DNA of 64,000 bases, taken from Jeotgalibacillus haloalkalitolerans (lineage in GTDB: Bacteria; Bacillota; Bacilli; Bacillales; Jeotgalibacillaceae). The stretch is from positions 1 through 64,000 of the forward strand of contig NZ_JAXQNN010000008.1 in assembly GCF_034427455.1 (NCBI RefSeq). Direction: 5' to 3'. A program made the position numbers and the translations under genes. Below, one piece after another: positions 24,769 through 35,127 of this stretch (position 1 is its first letter; each line of letters begins with the position of its first letter). The notes beneath the pieces were generated by a model. That model saw nothing but the letters and a program-made list of their open reading frames with translations, was not told where the DNA came from and ran no database searches.

Positions 24769-24905
24769 GTCCTGTCCTCCTTATTTTCTAGAGGAGTATA
24801 TGCAGGTAGCGGGAGAAGTAGAATGCAGGGAAATATATTGCTTTTATCTAAATGGGTTAGTGTATGATAAACGAAAAGACATATTGAATGTAAAGGAGGA
24901 TCCTC

Positions 24906-25271
24906 ATGATCTCTTTTTTGATTACCTTTCAACGAATGATGCGTGCCATTTTAAGAGGGTTAAAGGAACCTGAATTTCAAGTACTGCTGACACTTACGAT
25001 TTTCACTTTGATCTCAGGTACGATTTTTTACAGTACAGTTGAAAACCTGCGTGTGTTAGATGCTCTCTACTTTAGTGTGACTACGCTTTCTACTGTGGGT
25101 TATGGGGATTTCTCGCCTCAGACTGATTTCGGAAAAGTATTTACTATTGTTTATATTTTTGCGGGGGTTGGCATTATCATCGGGTTTGCGACGAAGATCT
25201 TTGAGCTGGCCAGTACACATCAGATGGAATTGAAGAAGAGGAAGGAGCAGAAAAAGAGTGATTTGGAGTGA
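24906..25271 (+). CDS. two-TM potassium channel family protein
   Basis: The 121-residue protein has AAAGGAGG before ATG 24906. Two membrane helices (about 25-45 and 83-105) flank a pore loop with the potassium selectivity filter TVGYGD. The charged C-terminus (KKRKEQKKSDLE) has no RCK/TrkA-N domain, so this is a minimal pore subunit. It would form tetramers conducting K+. It is a plus-strand gene inserted between cwlD and rpsI, where I recall ybaK and ybaJ in B. subtilis. Its 137-base divergent gap with cwlD must hold both promoters. Confidence 0.9.
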   Translation: MISFLITFQRMMRAILRGLKEPEFQVLLTLTIFTLISGTIFYSTVENLRVLDALYFSVTTLSTVGYGDFSPQTDFGKVFTIVYIFAGVGIIIGFATKIFELASTHQMELKKRKEQKKSDLE

Positions 25272-25287
25272 AGACGTCGCGGATGGA

Positions 25288-25440
25288 TATGACCTGGGAT
25301 TTTACGGATGTGACCCGAAAATTTCTGAATCTGACCTGAAAAAAGTCTCGTTTCAGGAAAATGTGATCTGAAAAATCCGGAAAGTGACCCGAGATTTTGC
25401 GGATATGAACCGAAATCATTTAAATGTGATCCAAAACCTC
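25288..25440 (+). repeat. 21-bp repeat array between the channel gene and rpsI
   Basis: TGACC/TGATC anchors recur at 21-base steps: TATGACCTGGG, TGTGACCCGAA, TCTGACCTGAA, then after one irregular unit TGTGATCTGAA, AGTGACCCGAG, TATGAACCGAA and TGTGATCCAAA. It fills the convergent gap and resembles the arrays at 6798 and 46460. Confidence 0.8.
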
Positions 25441-25503
25441 ATACACATCCAGCTCCACCTCTACTAAGTAAAGTAGAAAAAATTCTATCTATAAGACCAT
25501 AAG

Positions 25504-25537
25504 AAAAACCCCCAGGCATCTGCCTGAGGGTTTTTGT
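25504..25537 (-). terminator. terminator of rplM-rpsI
   Basis: An ACCCTCAGGCA / TGCCTGGGGGT stem on the minus strand is followed by five T residues, just past the rpsI stop codon. Confidence 0.9.
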
Positions 25538-25552
25538 AAGCGAAAAAGAAAA

Positions 25553-25945
25553 TTAACGCTTTGAGAACTGAGGTGCACGACGTGCGCCTTTAAGACCTGG
25601 CTTCTTACGCTCTTTCATACGAGCATCACGAGTCAGAAGACCTGCGCGCTTAAGTGAGCCACGGAATTCTGGATCTACTGAAAGAAGTGCGCGGGAGATT
25701 CCGTGACGGATTGCTCCAGCTTGTCCAGTGTAACCACCACCGTTAACATTTACATGAACGTCATAGTTTCCAAGCGTTTCAGTAATGTTAAGTGGCTGCT
25801 TGATTACTTCGCGTAGAGTTGCGAATGGGATATAGTTTTCAACGTCGCGTCCGTTAATAACGATTGTTCCGTTACCTGGTACTAGACGTACACGAGCAGT
25901 AGAGCTCTTACGACGGCCTGTGCCGATATATTGAACTTGTGCCAA
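25553..25945 (-). CDS. rpsI: 30S ribosomal protein S9
   Basis: The protein has 130 residues, full length for the family. The N-terminus ([14 protein letters not shown]) and the C-terminal SKR tail, which reaches the P-site tRNA, are intact. It starts 25 bases after rplM and is followed by a strong terminator, so rplM-rpsI form one unit. Confidence 0.97.
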   Translation of the reverse strand: MAQVQYIGTGRRKSSTARVRLVPGNGTIVINGRDVENYIPFATLREVIKQPLNITETLGNYDVHVNVNGGGYTGQAGAIRHGISRALLSVDPEFRGSLKRAGLLTRDARMKERKKPGLKGARRAPQFSKR

Positions 25946-25970
25946 GATAGTTACCTCCTCTTAAATTGAA

Positions 25971-26408
25971 TTAACCGCGTAGTTCGTACGCTTCTGGTTT
26001 TTGAGCCTGGTGCGGGTGCTCAGCGCCTGCATATACGTGAAGCTTTTTGAAGATCTGACGTCCAAGAGAGTTCTTTGGAAGCATACCTTTAATTGCAAGC
26101 TCCAGCATTTGACGTGGGTACTTAGTGCGCATTTCTAGTGCTGTACGCTGCTTAAGTCCACCTGGGTGCATGCTGTGACGGTAGTAGATCTTGTCAGTCA
26201 GCTTTTTACCTGTAAGATGAATTTTATCAGCATTAATGATGATCACGTGATCACCAGTGTCAACGTTAGGTGTGAATGTCGGTTTGTTTTTACCGCGTAG
26301 AATCGCAGCTACTTCGCTTGCAAGACGTCCAAGAGTTTGACCTTCAGCGTCTACAACTAGCCACTTGCGTTCTACTTCGTGGCCTTTAGCCATAAATGTT
26401 GTACGCAT
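25971..26408 (-). CDS. rplM: 50S ribosomal protein L13
   Basis: The protein has 145 residues beginning [16 protein letters not shown], like other Bacillus L13. AGGAGG lies upstream. L13 is an early-assembly large-subunit protein. The gene has its own promoter (26533-26561) and a structured leader, and is co-transcribed with rpsI. Confidence 0.97.
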   Translation of the reverse strand: MRTTFMAKGHEVERKWLVVDAEGQTLGRLASEVAAILRGKNKPTFTPNVDTGDHVIIINADKIHLTGKKLTDKIYYRHSMHPGGLKQRTALEMRTKYPRQMLELAIKGMLPKNSLGRQIFKKLHVYAGAEHPHQAQKPEAYELRG

Positions 26409-26528
26409 GAGTTTACCTCCTAAATAAGATTATATCGTTATGAATCGCTTCATTAGTTTTGTTGTATTTATAACACTTCACTCGTTGTAAGGTCCGGGTT
26501 CTTACATGAGGGTGAAATACATACCATA
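26409..26528 (-). ncRNA. L13 mRNA leader
   Basis: The transcript between the promoter and rplM contains the segments ACCCGGACCTTACAACGAG and a distal AT-rich stem. The position and these segments match what I know of the L13 leader of Firmicutes, thought to bind L13 for autogenous control. The assignment rests on position and partial motif recall. Confidence 0.55.
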
Positions 26529-26532
26529 GGCT

Positions 26533-26561
26533 ATCTTATAATGTTTGACACTCGTTGTCAA
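26533..26561 (-). promoter_or_regulatory. promoter of rplM-rpsI
   Basis: TTGACA (26556-26561) and TAAGAT (26533-26538) on the minus strand with a 17-base spacer. Confidence 0.75.
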
Positions 26562-26630
26562 GGGGATGTCACACCCGGATTAGTTGTTTTAGTGATTTTT
26601 TTTATTTTTTGATGGTTTTTTAAAAGTTGG

Positions 26631-26763
26631 CTGATGATTTCCGCTTCAGGGGGACGCTTTCCGTGGCCGGGCGGTGAGCCCGCAGGCTTCGCCATGCCTG
26701 GTCTCACACGTCCCTTCCTGCCACTGGAGTCGCCCCCTTCCACTCCAATCATCAGCTGTGCAG
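26631..26763 (+). repeat. palindromic intergenic repeat, copy 2
   Basis: Ends are the perfect 9-base inverted pair CTGATGATT / AATCATCAG. The interior has CGCTTTCCGTGGCCGGGCGG, GAGCCCGCAGGCTTCGCC and CACACGTCCCTTCCTGC. It lies between rplM and truA. Confidence 0.85.
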
Positions 26764-26840
26764 AAACTCAAATGGACTTTTTAAAATTTTATTAACAAGC
26801 ACCGGAAAAATTGCTTTCTAGTACTGTCAGCAAGCCTCTT

Positions 26841-27575
26841 CTAGTAATTCACTTCCCACAAATATAACCCGTGGGCAGGAGCTGTTTTACCGGCAGCGCT
26901 GCGGTCTTTTGCTTCAAGCATCCTGACCACTTCTTCAGGCTCATACTTGCCGTTTCCGACCTCAAGCAGGGTACCTGCAATAATGCGGACCATGTTGTAG
27001 AGAAAGCCATTTCCTTTTACACGGAAAATCAGTTCGTCTTCGAATTCTTCGATTTTAATAAAATCAATGGTCCGCACGCGATCGATGACTTCTGTTTTAG
27101 CAGATGAGAAGCTTGTAAAGTCGTGCTCCCCTTCTAAATGGGCAGCCGCTTTACGCATGGCTTCTATATCAACTGTGTATGGGTAGTGTACGGCATAGTG
27201 ACGTCTGAATGGCAGGGCTACAGGGCTTGTATTGACGATATAGCGGTATTCCTTCGTTTTTACATCAAAGCGCGCATGAAACGTATCTGGCGCTTCCTCA
27301 GCGCTTAATATGGCAATGTCATCACCGATCTTCTGATTCAGGATGACCGGCCATTTCGCAGCGGGCACCTGAAGGTCTGTATCGAAATGAAAGACCTGTC
27401 CCATTGCATGAACGCCTGCATCTGTTCGGCCGCTCGCTGTGATGCGGACAAACCTGCCTTTATGCACTTCACTGAGTGCCTGTTCAATCTCTCCCTGCAC
27501 AGTCCGCTGTCCGGGCTGCACCTGATAGCCGTAAAACTGTGAGCCGTCATACGAGACGGTGCATTTAATACGCAT
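26841..27575 (-). CDS. truA: tRNA pseudouridine(38-40) synthase TruA
   Basis: The protein has 244 residues. ATG 27575 has AAGGAG 8 bases upstream; the GTG at 27584 lies inside that site. The catalytic Asp is in SGRTDAGVHAMGQ. The C-terminal PVHGLYL-like motif reads PAHGLYLWEV. It modifies U38-U40 in tRNA anticodon stems. It is the last gene of the ecfA1-ecfA2-ecfT-truA run, starting 12 bases after ecfT. Confidence 0.95.
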   Translation of the reverse strand: MRIKCTVSYDGSQFYGYQVQPGQRTVQGEIEQALSEVHKGRFVRITASGRTDAGVHAMGQVFHFDTDLQVPAAKWPVILNQKIGDDIAILSAEEAPDTFHARFDVKTKEYRYIVNTSPVALPFRRHYAVHYPYTVDIEAMRKAAAHLEGEHDFTSFSSAKTEVIDRVRTIDFIKIEEFEDELIFRVKGNGFLYNMVRIIAGTLLEVGNGKYEPEEVVRMLEAKDRSAAGKTAPAHGLYLWEVNY

Positions 27576-27587
27576 TGGTTTCACTCC

Positions 27588-28391
27588 TTAAATCCAAAAA
27601 CGGAATGCTGCAAGAGCTGCTGCGAGCAGGACAAGTGATAGCAGCGCGAATGTATCGCGCGCCTTCCAGAATAACAGCCTGTATTTGGTTCTGCCTTCTC
27701 CACCGCGGTAACCGCGTACTTCCATTGCGGTTGCAAGATCCTCTGCACGCTTGAATGCATTGACAAACAGCGGAATCATCAGTGGCACAATGGCCTTGAT
27801 CCGGTCTTTCAATGGTCCGCTCGACATATCTGAGCCGCGTGCCATCTGTGCTTTCATGATTTTATCCGTCTCGTCCATCAGCGTTGGAATAAAGCGCAGT
27901 GCGATCGACATCATCAGCGCAAGCTCATGGGCCGGGAACCTGATCTTTTTCAATGGATTAAGCAGACTCTCCAGTCCATCTGTAATAGAGATTGGTGTTG
28001 TCGTCAGTGTTAACAGAGAGGTCATAAAGACAAGCAATGTAAATCTCATTGAAATAAAGAATGCCTGACGGATCCCCTCTTCATAGATTCTAATAAACCC
28101 AAGTTCAAATACAATATTCCCTTCACGTGCGAAAAACAGCTGCAGCAGGAACGTAAATGCAATCAGAATCATCACAGGCTTTAAGCCACTCATCAGAAAT
28201 CTGAGTGACAGTCCTGAGAGCTTGATACTTGCGTAGGTAAATGCGGCTGCCACCACGTAGCCCCATACATCATTTGCAATAAAAATAATCGCAATAAAGG
28301 CAAATACAAAGATCAGTTTCGCACGCGGGTCCATCCGGTGGGCAATGGAGTCCGCCGGAATATAGCGTCCGAAAATCATTTTCTCCATCAT
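27588..28391 (-). CDS. ecfT: ECF transporter transmembrane protein EcfT
   Basis: The protein has 267 residues, about five or six membrane helices and two coupling motifs in the C-terminal half, QMARGSDMS and AMEVRGYRG, which touch the two ATPases. With EcfA1 and EcfA2 it forms the module that powers several vitamin or metal uptake S-components, none of which is in this window. Start overlaps the ecfA2 stop by four bases. Confidence 0.95.
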   Translation of the reverse strand: MMEKMIFGRYIPADSIAHRMDPRAKLIFVFAFIAIIFIANDVWGYVVAAAFTYASIKLSGLSLRFLMSGLKPVMILIAFTFLLQLFFAREGNIVFELGFIRIYEEGIRQAFFISMRFTLLVFMTSLLTLTTTPISITDGLESLLNPLKKIRFPAHELALMMSIALRFIPTLMDETDKIMKAQMARGSDMSSGPLKDRIKAIVPLMIPLFVNAFKRAEDLATAMEVRGYRGGEGRTKYRLLFWKARDTFALLSLVLLAAALAAFRFWI

Positions 28392-29248
28392 AATGGATCG
28401 CCTCCCTGCTTCAGCATGTCAGCGAGTTCATCCATTGTCAGGCACACTTTTGGAAATGGTTTTCCTGCTTTTTCTTCAAGCATCCGCTGAAATTTCACAA
28501 CCTCAGGCACACCAAGCCCCCACTTTGCAAGACGTGCTGTGTCACTGAAAAGATCCCTCGGCGGCGCTTCATGCACCTTTCTGCCTTTATGCATCACCAC
28601 AACTTTATCAGCGTAGCGTGCAGCGTCTTCCATGCTGTGTGTGACGAGCACCAGTGTAATCCCGCGCTCTTTGTGCAGACGATAGAACATTTCCATCATT
28701 TCGCGACGTCCGCGCGGATCAAGTCCTGCAGTCGGTTCATCTAAAATGAGTACCTCAGGCTCCATTGCAAGTACACCGGCAATCGCTACCCTTCTCATCT
28801 GCCCGCCTGACAGGTCAAATGGAGATTTCTCCAGCACCTCTTCAGGCATCCCGACTTCCTTCAGCCAGAAAGCAGCGCGCTTTTTCGCTTCCGCTTCTGA
28901 CACGCCAAAGTTCATCGGGCCATAGCAGATATCTTTCATCACTGTTTCCTCAAACAACTGCTGCTCAGGAAATTGAAAGACAATCCCGACCTTTTCACGG
29001 ATCGGCTTGAGGTCTTTCTCTTTACGCCCGGCTTTTACAGTCCGGTCTCCAATTTGAACCGTACCTGAAGTCGGCTTTAACAGCCCATTCAGATGCAGTA
29101 AAAGCGTCGACTTCCCGGAGCCCGTATGACCGATAATCGCGGTACACTGTCCTTCAGGAATTTTAAAGCTCACGTCCTCCACTGCTTTTTTTTCAAACGG
29201 GGAATTCGCCGCATAGCGGTACTCTACTTGCTCAAGTATGATGTCCAT
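28388..29248 (-). CDS. ecfA2: ECF transporter ATPase EcfA2
   Basis: This is a 286-residue ABC ATPase. Walker [13 protein letters not shown]-loop [13 protein letters not shown], signature [13 protein letters not shown], Walker [14 protein letters not shown] and the switch His in LVTHSM are all present. It overlaps ecfA1 by 25 bases. It forms a heterodimer with EcfA1 below EcfT. Confidence 0.96.
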   Translation of the reverse strand: MDIILEQVEYRYAANSPFEKKAVEDVSFKIPEGQCTAIIGHTGSGKSTLLLHLNGLLKPTSGTVQIGDRTVKAGRKEKDLKPIREKVGIVFQFPEQQLFEETVMKDICYGPMNFGVSEAEAKKRAAFWLKEVGMPEEVLEKSPFDLSGGQMRRVAIAGVLAMEPEVLILDEPTAGLDPRGRREMMEMFYRLHKERGITLVLVTHSMEDAARYADKVVVMHKGRKVHEAPPRDLFSDTARLAKWGLGVPEVVKFQRMLEEKAGKPFPKVCLTMDELADMLKQGGDPL

Positions 29249-30060
29249 AACTCATTCACCAACTCTTCTTCCGTCAAAGGCTTCCGCTCAAGTGGAATAC
29301 CTTTTTCGTTTAATACGTGCGCCATTTTCAGAGGAAACGGCAGATCCAGCCCAAGGTCCACAAGCTCCTGACCAAGTGCGAAAATCTCCTCCGGTGTTCC
29401 TTCCCTGTACACTTCTCCCTGATTCATCACAATGATGCGGTCTGCCTTTGCAGCTTCTTCAAGGTCATGTGTAATGGACAGCACGGTCATCTCTTCCTGT
29501 CTCTTAAGCTCTCTTACAAGCTCGATCACCTCTGCACGTCCGGCAGGATCAAGCATGGAAGTCGCTTCATCTAAAATAATAATATCGGGTCTGAGTGCAA
29601 GCACACTTGCCATCGCAACACGCTGCTTCTGGCCGCCTGACAGATGATGGGGCTCATGTTGAAGAAACTCATCCATCTTCACCTGCTTCAATGCAGTCTG
29701 AACACGCTCCACCATAATTTCCTGAGGGATGCCGTGGTTCTCAAGACCAAACGCAACATCATCCTGAACCGTAGTCCCGACAAACTGATTGTCCGGATTT
29801 TGAAACACCATGCCAATGTGCCGGCGCGTGTCCCAGACGGTGTCTTTATTCAACCCGATCCCTGCGATGGTGACAGATCCCTGTTCAGGGAAGTAAAGCC
29901 CGTTCATCAGCTTGGCGAGGGTGGATTTGCCTGATCCGTTATGTCCGACAATTGCTGTCCACTCACCTGATTTGATGGAGATGGAGACGTTTTTTAATAC
30001 TTCTCTTTCTGTTCCGGGGTATTTAAATGTAATGTTCTCTAGTGAAATCATATTGCTCAT
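29224..30060 (-). CDS. ecfA1: ECF transporter ATPase EcfA1
   Basis: This is a 278-residue ABC ATPase. Walker [14 protein letters not shown]-loop [13 protein letters not shown], signature [13 protein letters not shown], Walker [14 protein letters not shown] and SITHDL are complete. AAAGGAG lies 10 bases before the ATG. It heads the ecfA1-ecfA2-ecfT-truA run, and is separated from rplQ by 580 bases holding a terminator, a structured RNA candidate and a palindromic repeat, so transcription from rpoA-rplQ is probably not continuous. Confidence 0.96.
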   Translation of the reverse strand: MSNMISLENITFKYPGTEREVLKNVSISIKSGEWTAIVGHNGSGKSTLAKLMNGLYFPEQGSVTIAGIGLNKDTVWDTRRHIGMVFQNPDNQFVGTTVQDDVAFGLENHGIPQEIMVERVQTALKQVKMDEFLQHEPHHLSGGQKQRVAMASVLALRPDIIILDEATSMLDPAGRAEVIELVRELKRQEEMTVLSITHDLEEAAKADRIIVMNQGEVYREGTPEEIFALGQELVDLGLDLPFPLKMAHVLNEKGIPLERKPLTEEELVNELWTSYLSK

Positions 30061-30113
30061 TGTTCCGGAACTCCTTTCATCTATTCTCTGCTCTGCTTAT
30101 TACTTCAAGAACC

Positions 30114-30242
30114 GCTGATGATTTCCGCTTCAGGCGGACGCTTTCCGCGGCCGGGCGGTGAGCCAGCAGGCTTCGCCATGCTCTGTCTCACATGTCCCTT
30201 CCTGCCGCAGGAGTCGCCGCCTTACGCTCCAATCACCAGCTG
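30114..30242 (+). repeat. palindromic intergenic repeat, copy 3
   Basis: It starts GCTGATGATTTCC and ends CTCCAATCACCAGCTGA, with interior CGCTTTCCGCGGCCGGGCGG and GCAGGCTTCGCCATG nearly identical to copy 2. It lies upstream of ecfA1. Confidence 0.85.
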
Positions 30243-30429
30243 AGCTTTCATTTATAGTTAGCTTACTTCTTACAAAAGAGAATACCTCAGTCTATTATCT
30301 ATATATTTAAAATCACATTCAGAGAATTGATTGTAGTGGAAATCATCCCTCTGAAGCGGAGATCAATTCTCGTTTATTTTTATACTAAACTCCATCAAAC
30401 TCTCCCCTGAGTTTAACATAGCTTAATAC

Positions 30430-30590
30430 AAAAAAAGCGCGCACCTCATTCAAGGAAATGCGCAAGTTTGTGACTTATTTATTTCCGTTTCCATTGTGAC
30501 GATGGATGAATGAGGTGCTTAGAGCTAGACGGGACAGGCGGACCTGCCCATCGTAGCGCTCTGCTTTTTGCGTGTCGTATGAATCGTTAA
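30430..30590 (-). ncRNA. structured RNA candidate with multi-helix junction and U-tract
   Basis: On the minus strand a first hairpin (AGAGC / GCTCT enclosing GGGCAGG-TCCG-CCTGTCCC) is followed by a perfect 12-base helix (GCACCTCATTCA / TGAATGAGGTGC). That helix closes a loop with two internal hairpins (TCCAT / ATGGA, and GGAAAT / ATTTCC around AAGT / ACTT). GCGC and seven T residues follow. It could be an independent small RNA or a terminator-controlled leader of ecfA1, 370 bases further on. No known family recognised. Confidence 0.5.
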
Positions 30591-30594
30591 ACAA

Positions 30595-30626
30595 AGAGGG
30601 CGAGAGCAGTTAGGCTCCGCCCTCTC
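30595..30626 (-). terminator. terminator of rplQ
   Basis: AGAGGGCG and CGCCCTCT pair around a 15-base loop and are followed by TTTG on the minus strand, 16 bases past the rplQ stop codon. Confidence 0.85.
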
Positions 30627-30641
30627 TGTGTGTAATCTGAA

Positions 30642-31022
30642 TTATACTAATTCGATGATTACCATTGGTGCGCCGTCTCCGCGACGAGGACCAACTTTCA
30701 TGATACGAGTGTATCCACCCTGACGTTCAGTGTAACGAGGTGCTACATCGTTGAAAAGCTTTTGAAGAGCATATACTGTAGACTCTTCGCCTTCTTCGTT
30801 CTTAACAGTTGCCTGATCGCGACGGATGAAAGCAGCTGCCTGACGACGTGCGTGCAGGTCACCACGTTTACCAAGAGTGATCATTTTTTCTACTGTTGAG
30901 CGAAGTTCTTTCGCGCGAGCTTCAGTTGTTTCAATACGTTCGTTGACGATAAGGTCAGTTGTAAGGTCACGTAGAAGTGCTTTACGCTGAGAGCTTGTAC
31001 GTCCTAACTTTCTGTAAGCCAT
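30642..31022 (-). CDS. rplQ: 50S ribosomal protein L17
   Basis: The protein has 126 residues, complete ([18 protein letters not shown]...MVIIELV). It is a large-subunit protein near the exit tunnel. It is the last gene of the alpha operon, 42 bases after rpoA, with a terminator behind. Confidence 0.97.
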   Translation of the reverse strand: MAYRKLGRTSSQRKALLRDLTTDLIVNERIETTEARAKELRSTVEKMITLGKRGDLHARRQAAAFIRRDQATVKNEEGEESTVYALQKLFNDVAPRYTERQGGYTRIMKVGPRRGDGAPMVIIELV

Positions 31023-31064
31023 GAAGGGTTCCCTCCTTTATTAAAATTCTGTTCTATCGGTCAA

Positions 31065-32009
31065 TTAGTCTTCTTTGCGAAGGCCTAACCCAAGTTCATC
31101 TAATTTCGCCTTAACTTCTTCAAGGGATTTACGTCCAAGGTTACGCACTTTCATCATATCCTCTTCTGACTTGTTAGCCAGTTCCTGGACTGTGTTGATT
31201 CCTGCACGCTTCAGGCAGTTGTAAGAACGGACAGATAGATCAAGTTCTTCGATGGTCATCTCCAATACTTTCTCTTTCTGATCTTCTTCTTTTTCTACCA
31301 TGATTTCTGCATTCTGTGCTTCGTTCGTTAATCCAACGAAAATATTAAGGTGTTCAGTCAGAATCTTAGCACCTAGAGCAACAGCTTCTTTCGGGCCAAT
31401 GCTTCCGTCTGTCCAGACATCAAGTGAAAGCTTATCGAAGTTAGTCAGCTGACCAACACGAGTGTTTTCAACCTGATAGTTTACACGGGAAACAGGTGTG
31501 TAGATTGAATCAACCGGAATAACTCCAATTGGTAAATCTTCACGCTTGTTCTGGTCTGCTGGTGTATAACCGCGTCCTCTTGATGCAGTTAAACGCATGC
31601 GAAGGTGGCCGTTTTTCCCAACTGTTGCAAGGTATAGATCCGGGTTAAGAATCTCTACATCGCTGTCGTGAGTAATATCGGCTGCAGTTACCTGTCCATC
31701 ACCCTGAACATCAATTTCCAATGTTTTTTCTTCATCTGAATAGATCTTCAATGCCAGTTTCTTGATATTCATTACAACTGTTGTGACATCTTCTACGACG
31801 CCTTCGATCGTTGAAAATTCGTGCAGTACACTGTCAATCTGGATTGACGTTACTGCTGCACCAGGAAGTGAAGATAATAGGATACGACGCAAGGAGTTAC
31901 CCAATGTTGTACCATACCCACGCTCAAGTGGCTCTACAACGAATTTTCCGTACTTGGCATCATCGCTGATCTCAACCGTTTCAATTTTTGGCTTTTCAAT
32001 TTCGATCAT
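31065..32009 (-). CDS. rpoA: RNA polymerase alpha subunit
   Basis: The protein has 314 residues. The N-terminal dimerisation domain ([16 protein letters not shown]) is followed by a linker near 230 and the C-terminal DNA-binding domain ([31 protein letters not shown]). It nucleates polymerase assembly and contacts UP elements. The 160-base gap after rpsK contains a small hairpin (CGGAATACATTCCG) but no clear promoter. Confidence 0.98.
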   Translation of the reverse strand: MIEIEKPKIETVEISDDAKYGKFVVEPLERGYGTTLGNSLRRILLSSLPGAAVTSIQIDSVLHEFSTIEGVVEDVTTVVMNIKKLALKIYSDEEKTLEIDVQGDGQVTAADITHDSDVEILNPDLYLATVGKNGHLRMRLTASRGRGYTPADQNKREDLPIGVIPVDSIYTPVSRVNYQVENTRVGQLTNFDKLSLDVWTDGSIGPKEAVALGAKILTEHLNIFVGLTNEAQNAEIMVEKEEDQKEKVLEMTIEELDLSVRSYNCLKRAGINTVQELANKSEEDMMKVRNLGRKSLEEVKAKLDELGLGLRKED

Positions 32010-32170
32010 TCAAATTTACCCTCCTTCAAAACGTCGAAATCCCGGAATGTATTCCGAAATTCCCCATGTTTACGGTTCCCATTGTGCTTTACAACTGGAT
32101 CTATCTTTTCTGTAAGAAGGAAACGCCTCTTCCAGTATTGACCAGAATCAGCCGATCTTATACAGAAAAA

Positions 32171-32578
<408 letters not shown>

Positions 32579-32586
32579 TTACCTAA

Positions 32587-32952
32587 TTATTTTTTCTTGT
32601 TCGCTACAGTCTTACGAGGACCTTTACGAGTACGTGCGTTATTCTTCGTGTGCTGTCCTCTTACAGGAAGACCACGACGGTGGCGAAGACCACGGTATGA
32701 ACCGATTTCCATTAGACGCTTAATGTTAAGTGACGTTTCACGACGAAGGTCACCTTCCACTTTGTAGCTGTCAAGGATTTCACGGATTTTGTTAAGTTCA
32801 TCTTCAGTCAGATCACGAACGCGAGTGTCTTCAGAAACACCAGCATCCTTAAGGATTTGACTTGCAGTTGATTTACCGATACCAAAGATATAAGTTAGAG
32901 AAATCACAACGCGCTTATCGCGAGGGATATCTACTCCAGCAATACGTGCCAT
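32587..32952 (-). CDS. rpsM: 30S ribosomal protein S13
   Basis: The protein has 121 residues, complete from [15 protein letters not shown] to the Lys-rich tail that contacts P-site tRNA. It is a head protein of the small subunit and lies 23 bases after rpmJ. Confidence 0.97.
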   Translation of the reverse strand: MARIAGVDIPRDKRVVISLTYIFGIGKSTASQILKDAGVSEDTRVRDLTEDELNKIREILDSYKVEGDLRRETSLNIKRLMEIGSYRGLRHRRGLPVRGQHTKNNARTRKGPRKTVANKKK

Positions 32953-32975
32953 TTACATGAGCACCTCCTTCATTA

Positions 32976-33104
<129 letters not shown>

Positions 33105-33127
33105 TTAGTGGTTCGGAGTGCAAAAGA

Positions 33128-33346
33128 TTATTTGTAACGGTAAGTGATACGGCCGCGAGTCAGATCGTATGGAGATAACTCCACAGTTACTCTGTCGCCT
33201 GGCAGGATTCGAATGAAGTGCATACGAATTTTGCCTGACACGTGTGCAAGCACAGTGTGACCATTTTCTAATTCTACCTTAAACATTGCATTAGGCAAAG
33301 TTTCAGCAACGGTGCCTTCAATTTCGATAACATCGTCTTTCGCCAT
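33128..33346 (-). CDS. infA: translation initiation factor IF-1
   Basis: The 72-residue OB-fold protein ([27 protein letters not shown] end) is complete. It binds the A site of the 30S subunit during initiation. It lies 38 bases before rpmJ and 21 bases after the KOW-domain gene. Confidence 0.97.
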   Translation of the reverse strand: MAKDDVIEIEGTVAETLPNAMFKVELENGHTVLAHVSGKIRMHFIRILPGDRVTVELSPYDLTRGRITYRYK

Positions 33347-33367
33347 CGAACAAATCTCCCTTCTTTA

Positions 33368-33658
33368 TCAATCTTGCAGAGTGCTGACAAATGTCTGTAC
33401 TGCATGACGCAGTTTTCCGTTTGTCACACGCCCTGTTTCGGATATACTATTTTGAACTTCAGGGGATACATAGTCGCATGAAGTCAAATGATGGATGTTT
33501 TTCTTTTTTGGCCGGTCAAACTTCCGGTTTTCACCGTCCGCAATTAAAACAAACTTTTCATCTAACCGATGAATGACAACCGCATATACTCCAGTATCGC
33601 GGCCCTTGTTCACCTGCACAATTTGCCCTATCCCGGGGGGCGAATCGGATTCAAACAA
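33368..33658 (-). CDS. KOW-domain RNA-binding protein (L14e-like)
   Basis: It has 96 residues and a TTG start with AAGGTGATC upstream. The N-terminal KOW motif (PGIGQIVQVNKGRDTGVYAVVI) resembles the L14e/YbzG proteins that many Firmicutes carry between map and infA. Function is not established; the position in a ribosomal operon suggests ribosome or RNA binding. The C-terminal half is basic. Confidence 0.8.
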   Translation of the reverse strand: MFESDSPPGIGQIVQVNKGRDTGVYAVVIHRLDEKFVLIADGENRKFDRPKKKNIHHLTSCDYVSPEVQNSISETGRVTNGKLRHAVQTFVSTLQD

Positions 33659-33674
33659 AAAGGATCACCTTCAA

Positions 33675-34420
33675 TCAGGTTCTTGTCAGGATTTCGTAAC
33701 CTTCTTCTGTGATCGCAATCGTGTGTTCAAAGTGCGCACACATTTTACCATCAACTGTTACGACTGTCCAGTTATCAGCAAGTGTCTTGACGTAGCGACT
33801 TCCTGCATTCACCATCGGTTCAACCGCTAGTACCATGCCGGGCTTCAGGCGAGGTCCTTTATCAGGCGGACCAAAATGAGGAATTTGCGGTGCCTCATGT
33901 AAGTCTTGCCCTACACCGTGCCCCACATACTCCCGTACGATTGAAAAACCGTTTTCTTCAGCATACGTTTGAACAGCATGAGAGATGTTCGATAGTCGAA
34001 CACCCGGTTTTGCTTCTTCCAAGCCACGGTAGAGTGATTCTTCCGTCACTTCAAGCAGCTTCTGTGTCTCTTCCGGAATATCTCCTACCGGATAAGTCCA
34101 GGCTGAGTCACCGTGATAGCCTTTGTACTTTGCGCCAATATCAATGCTGATAATGTCGCCGTCCGCAAGCTTACGGTTACCCGGGATACCGTGTACGAGT
34201 TCTTCGTTCACAGAGGCACAAATGCTTCCACTAAAACCGTTGTATCCTTTGAAGGATGGAACCGCGTCATGCTGACGGATGAACCGGTCAGCAATCTCAT
34301 CAAGTTCCTTCGTTGTGATTCCAGGCGCTATATGCTTTTGCAGCTCCTGATGGGTTAACGCAACGATCTTGCCTGCTTCGCGCATGATCTCAATCTCGCG
34401 AGGAGTCTTGCAAATGATCA

Positions 34421-34421
<1 letters not shown>
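33675..34421 (-). CDS. map: methionine aminopeptidase type I
   Basis: The protein has 248 residues. The metal ligands are visible: Asp in [17 protein letters not shown] (two Asp), His in [15 protein letters not shown], Glu in VLAVEPMV and Glu near the C-terminus in HTIAITEEG. It removes the initiator Met from new proteins. Start codon overlaps the adk stop (TAATG). Confidence 0.97.
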
Positions 34422-35083
<662 letters not shown>

Positions 35084-35127
35084 TCATTTACGATGGGCTT
35101 CAGGGCTCGCACCCCAAAACCATGTGA

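Noticed and set aside
25429-25440. GTGATCCAAAA as a third ECF promoter
   Set aside because: It is one unit of the 21-base array and lacks the CGTTAGC partner at the fixed distance.
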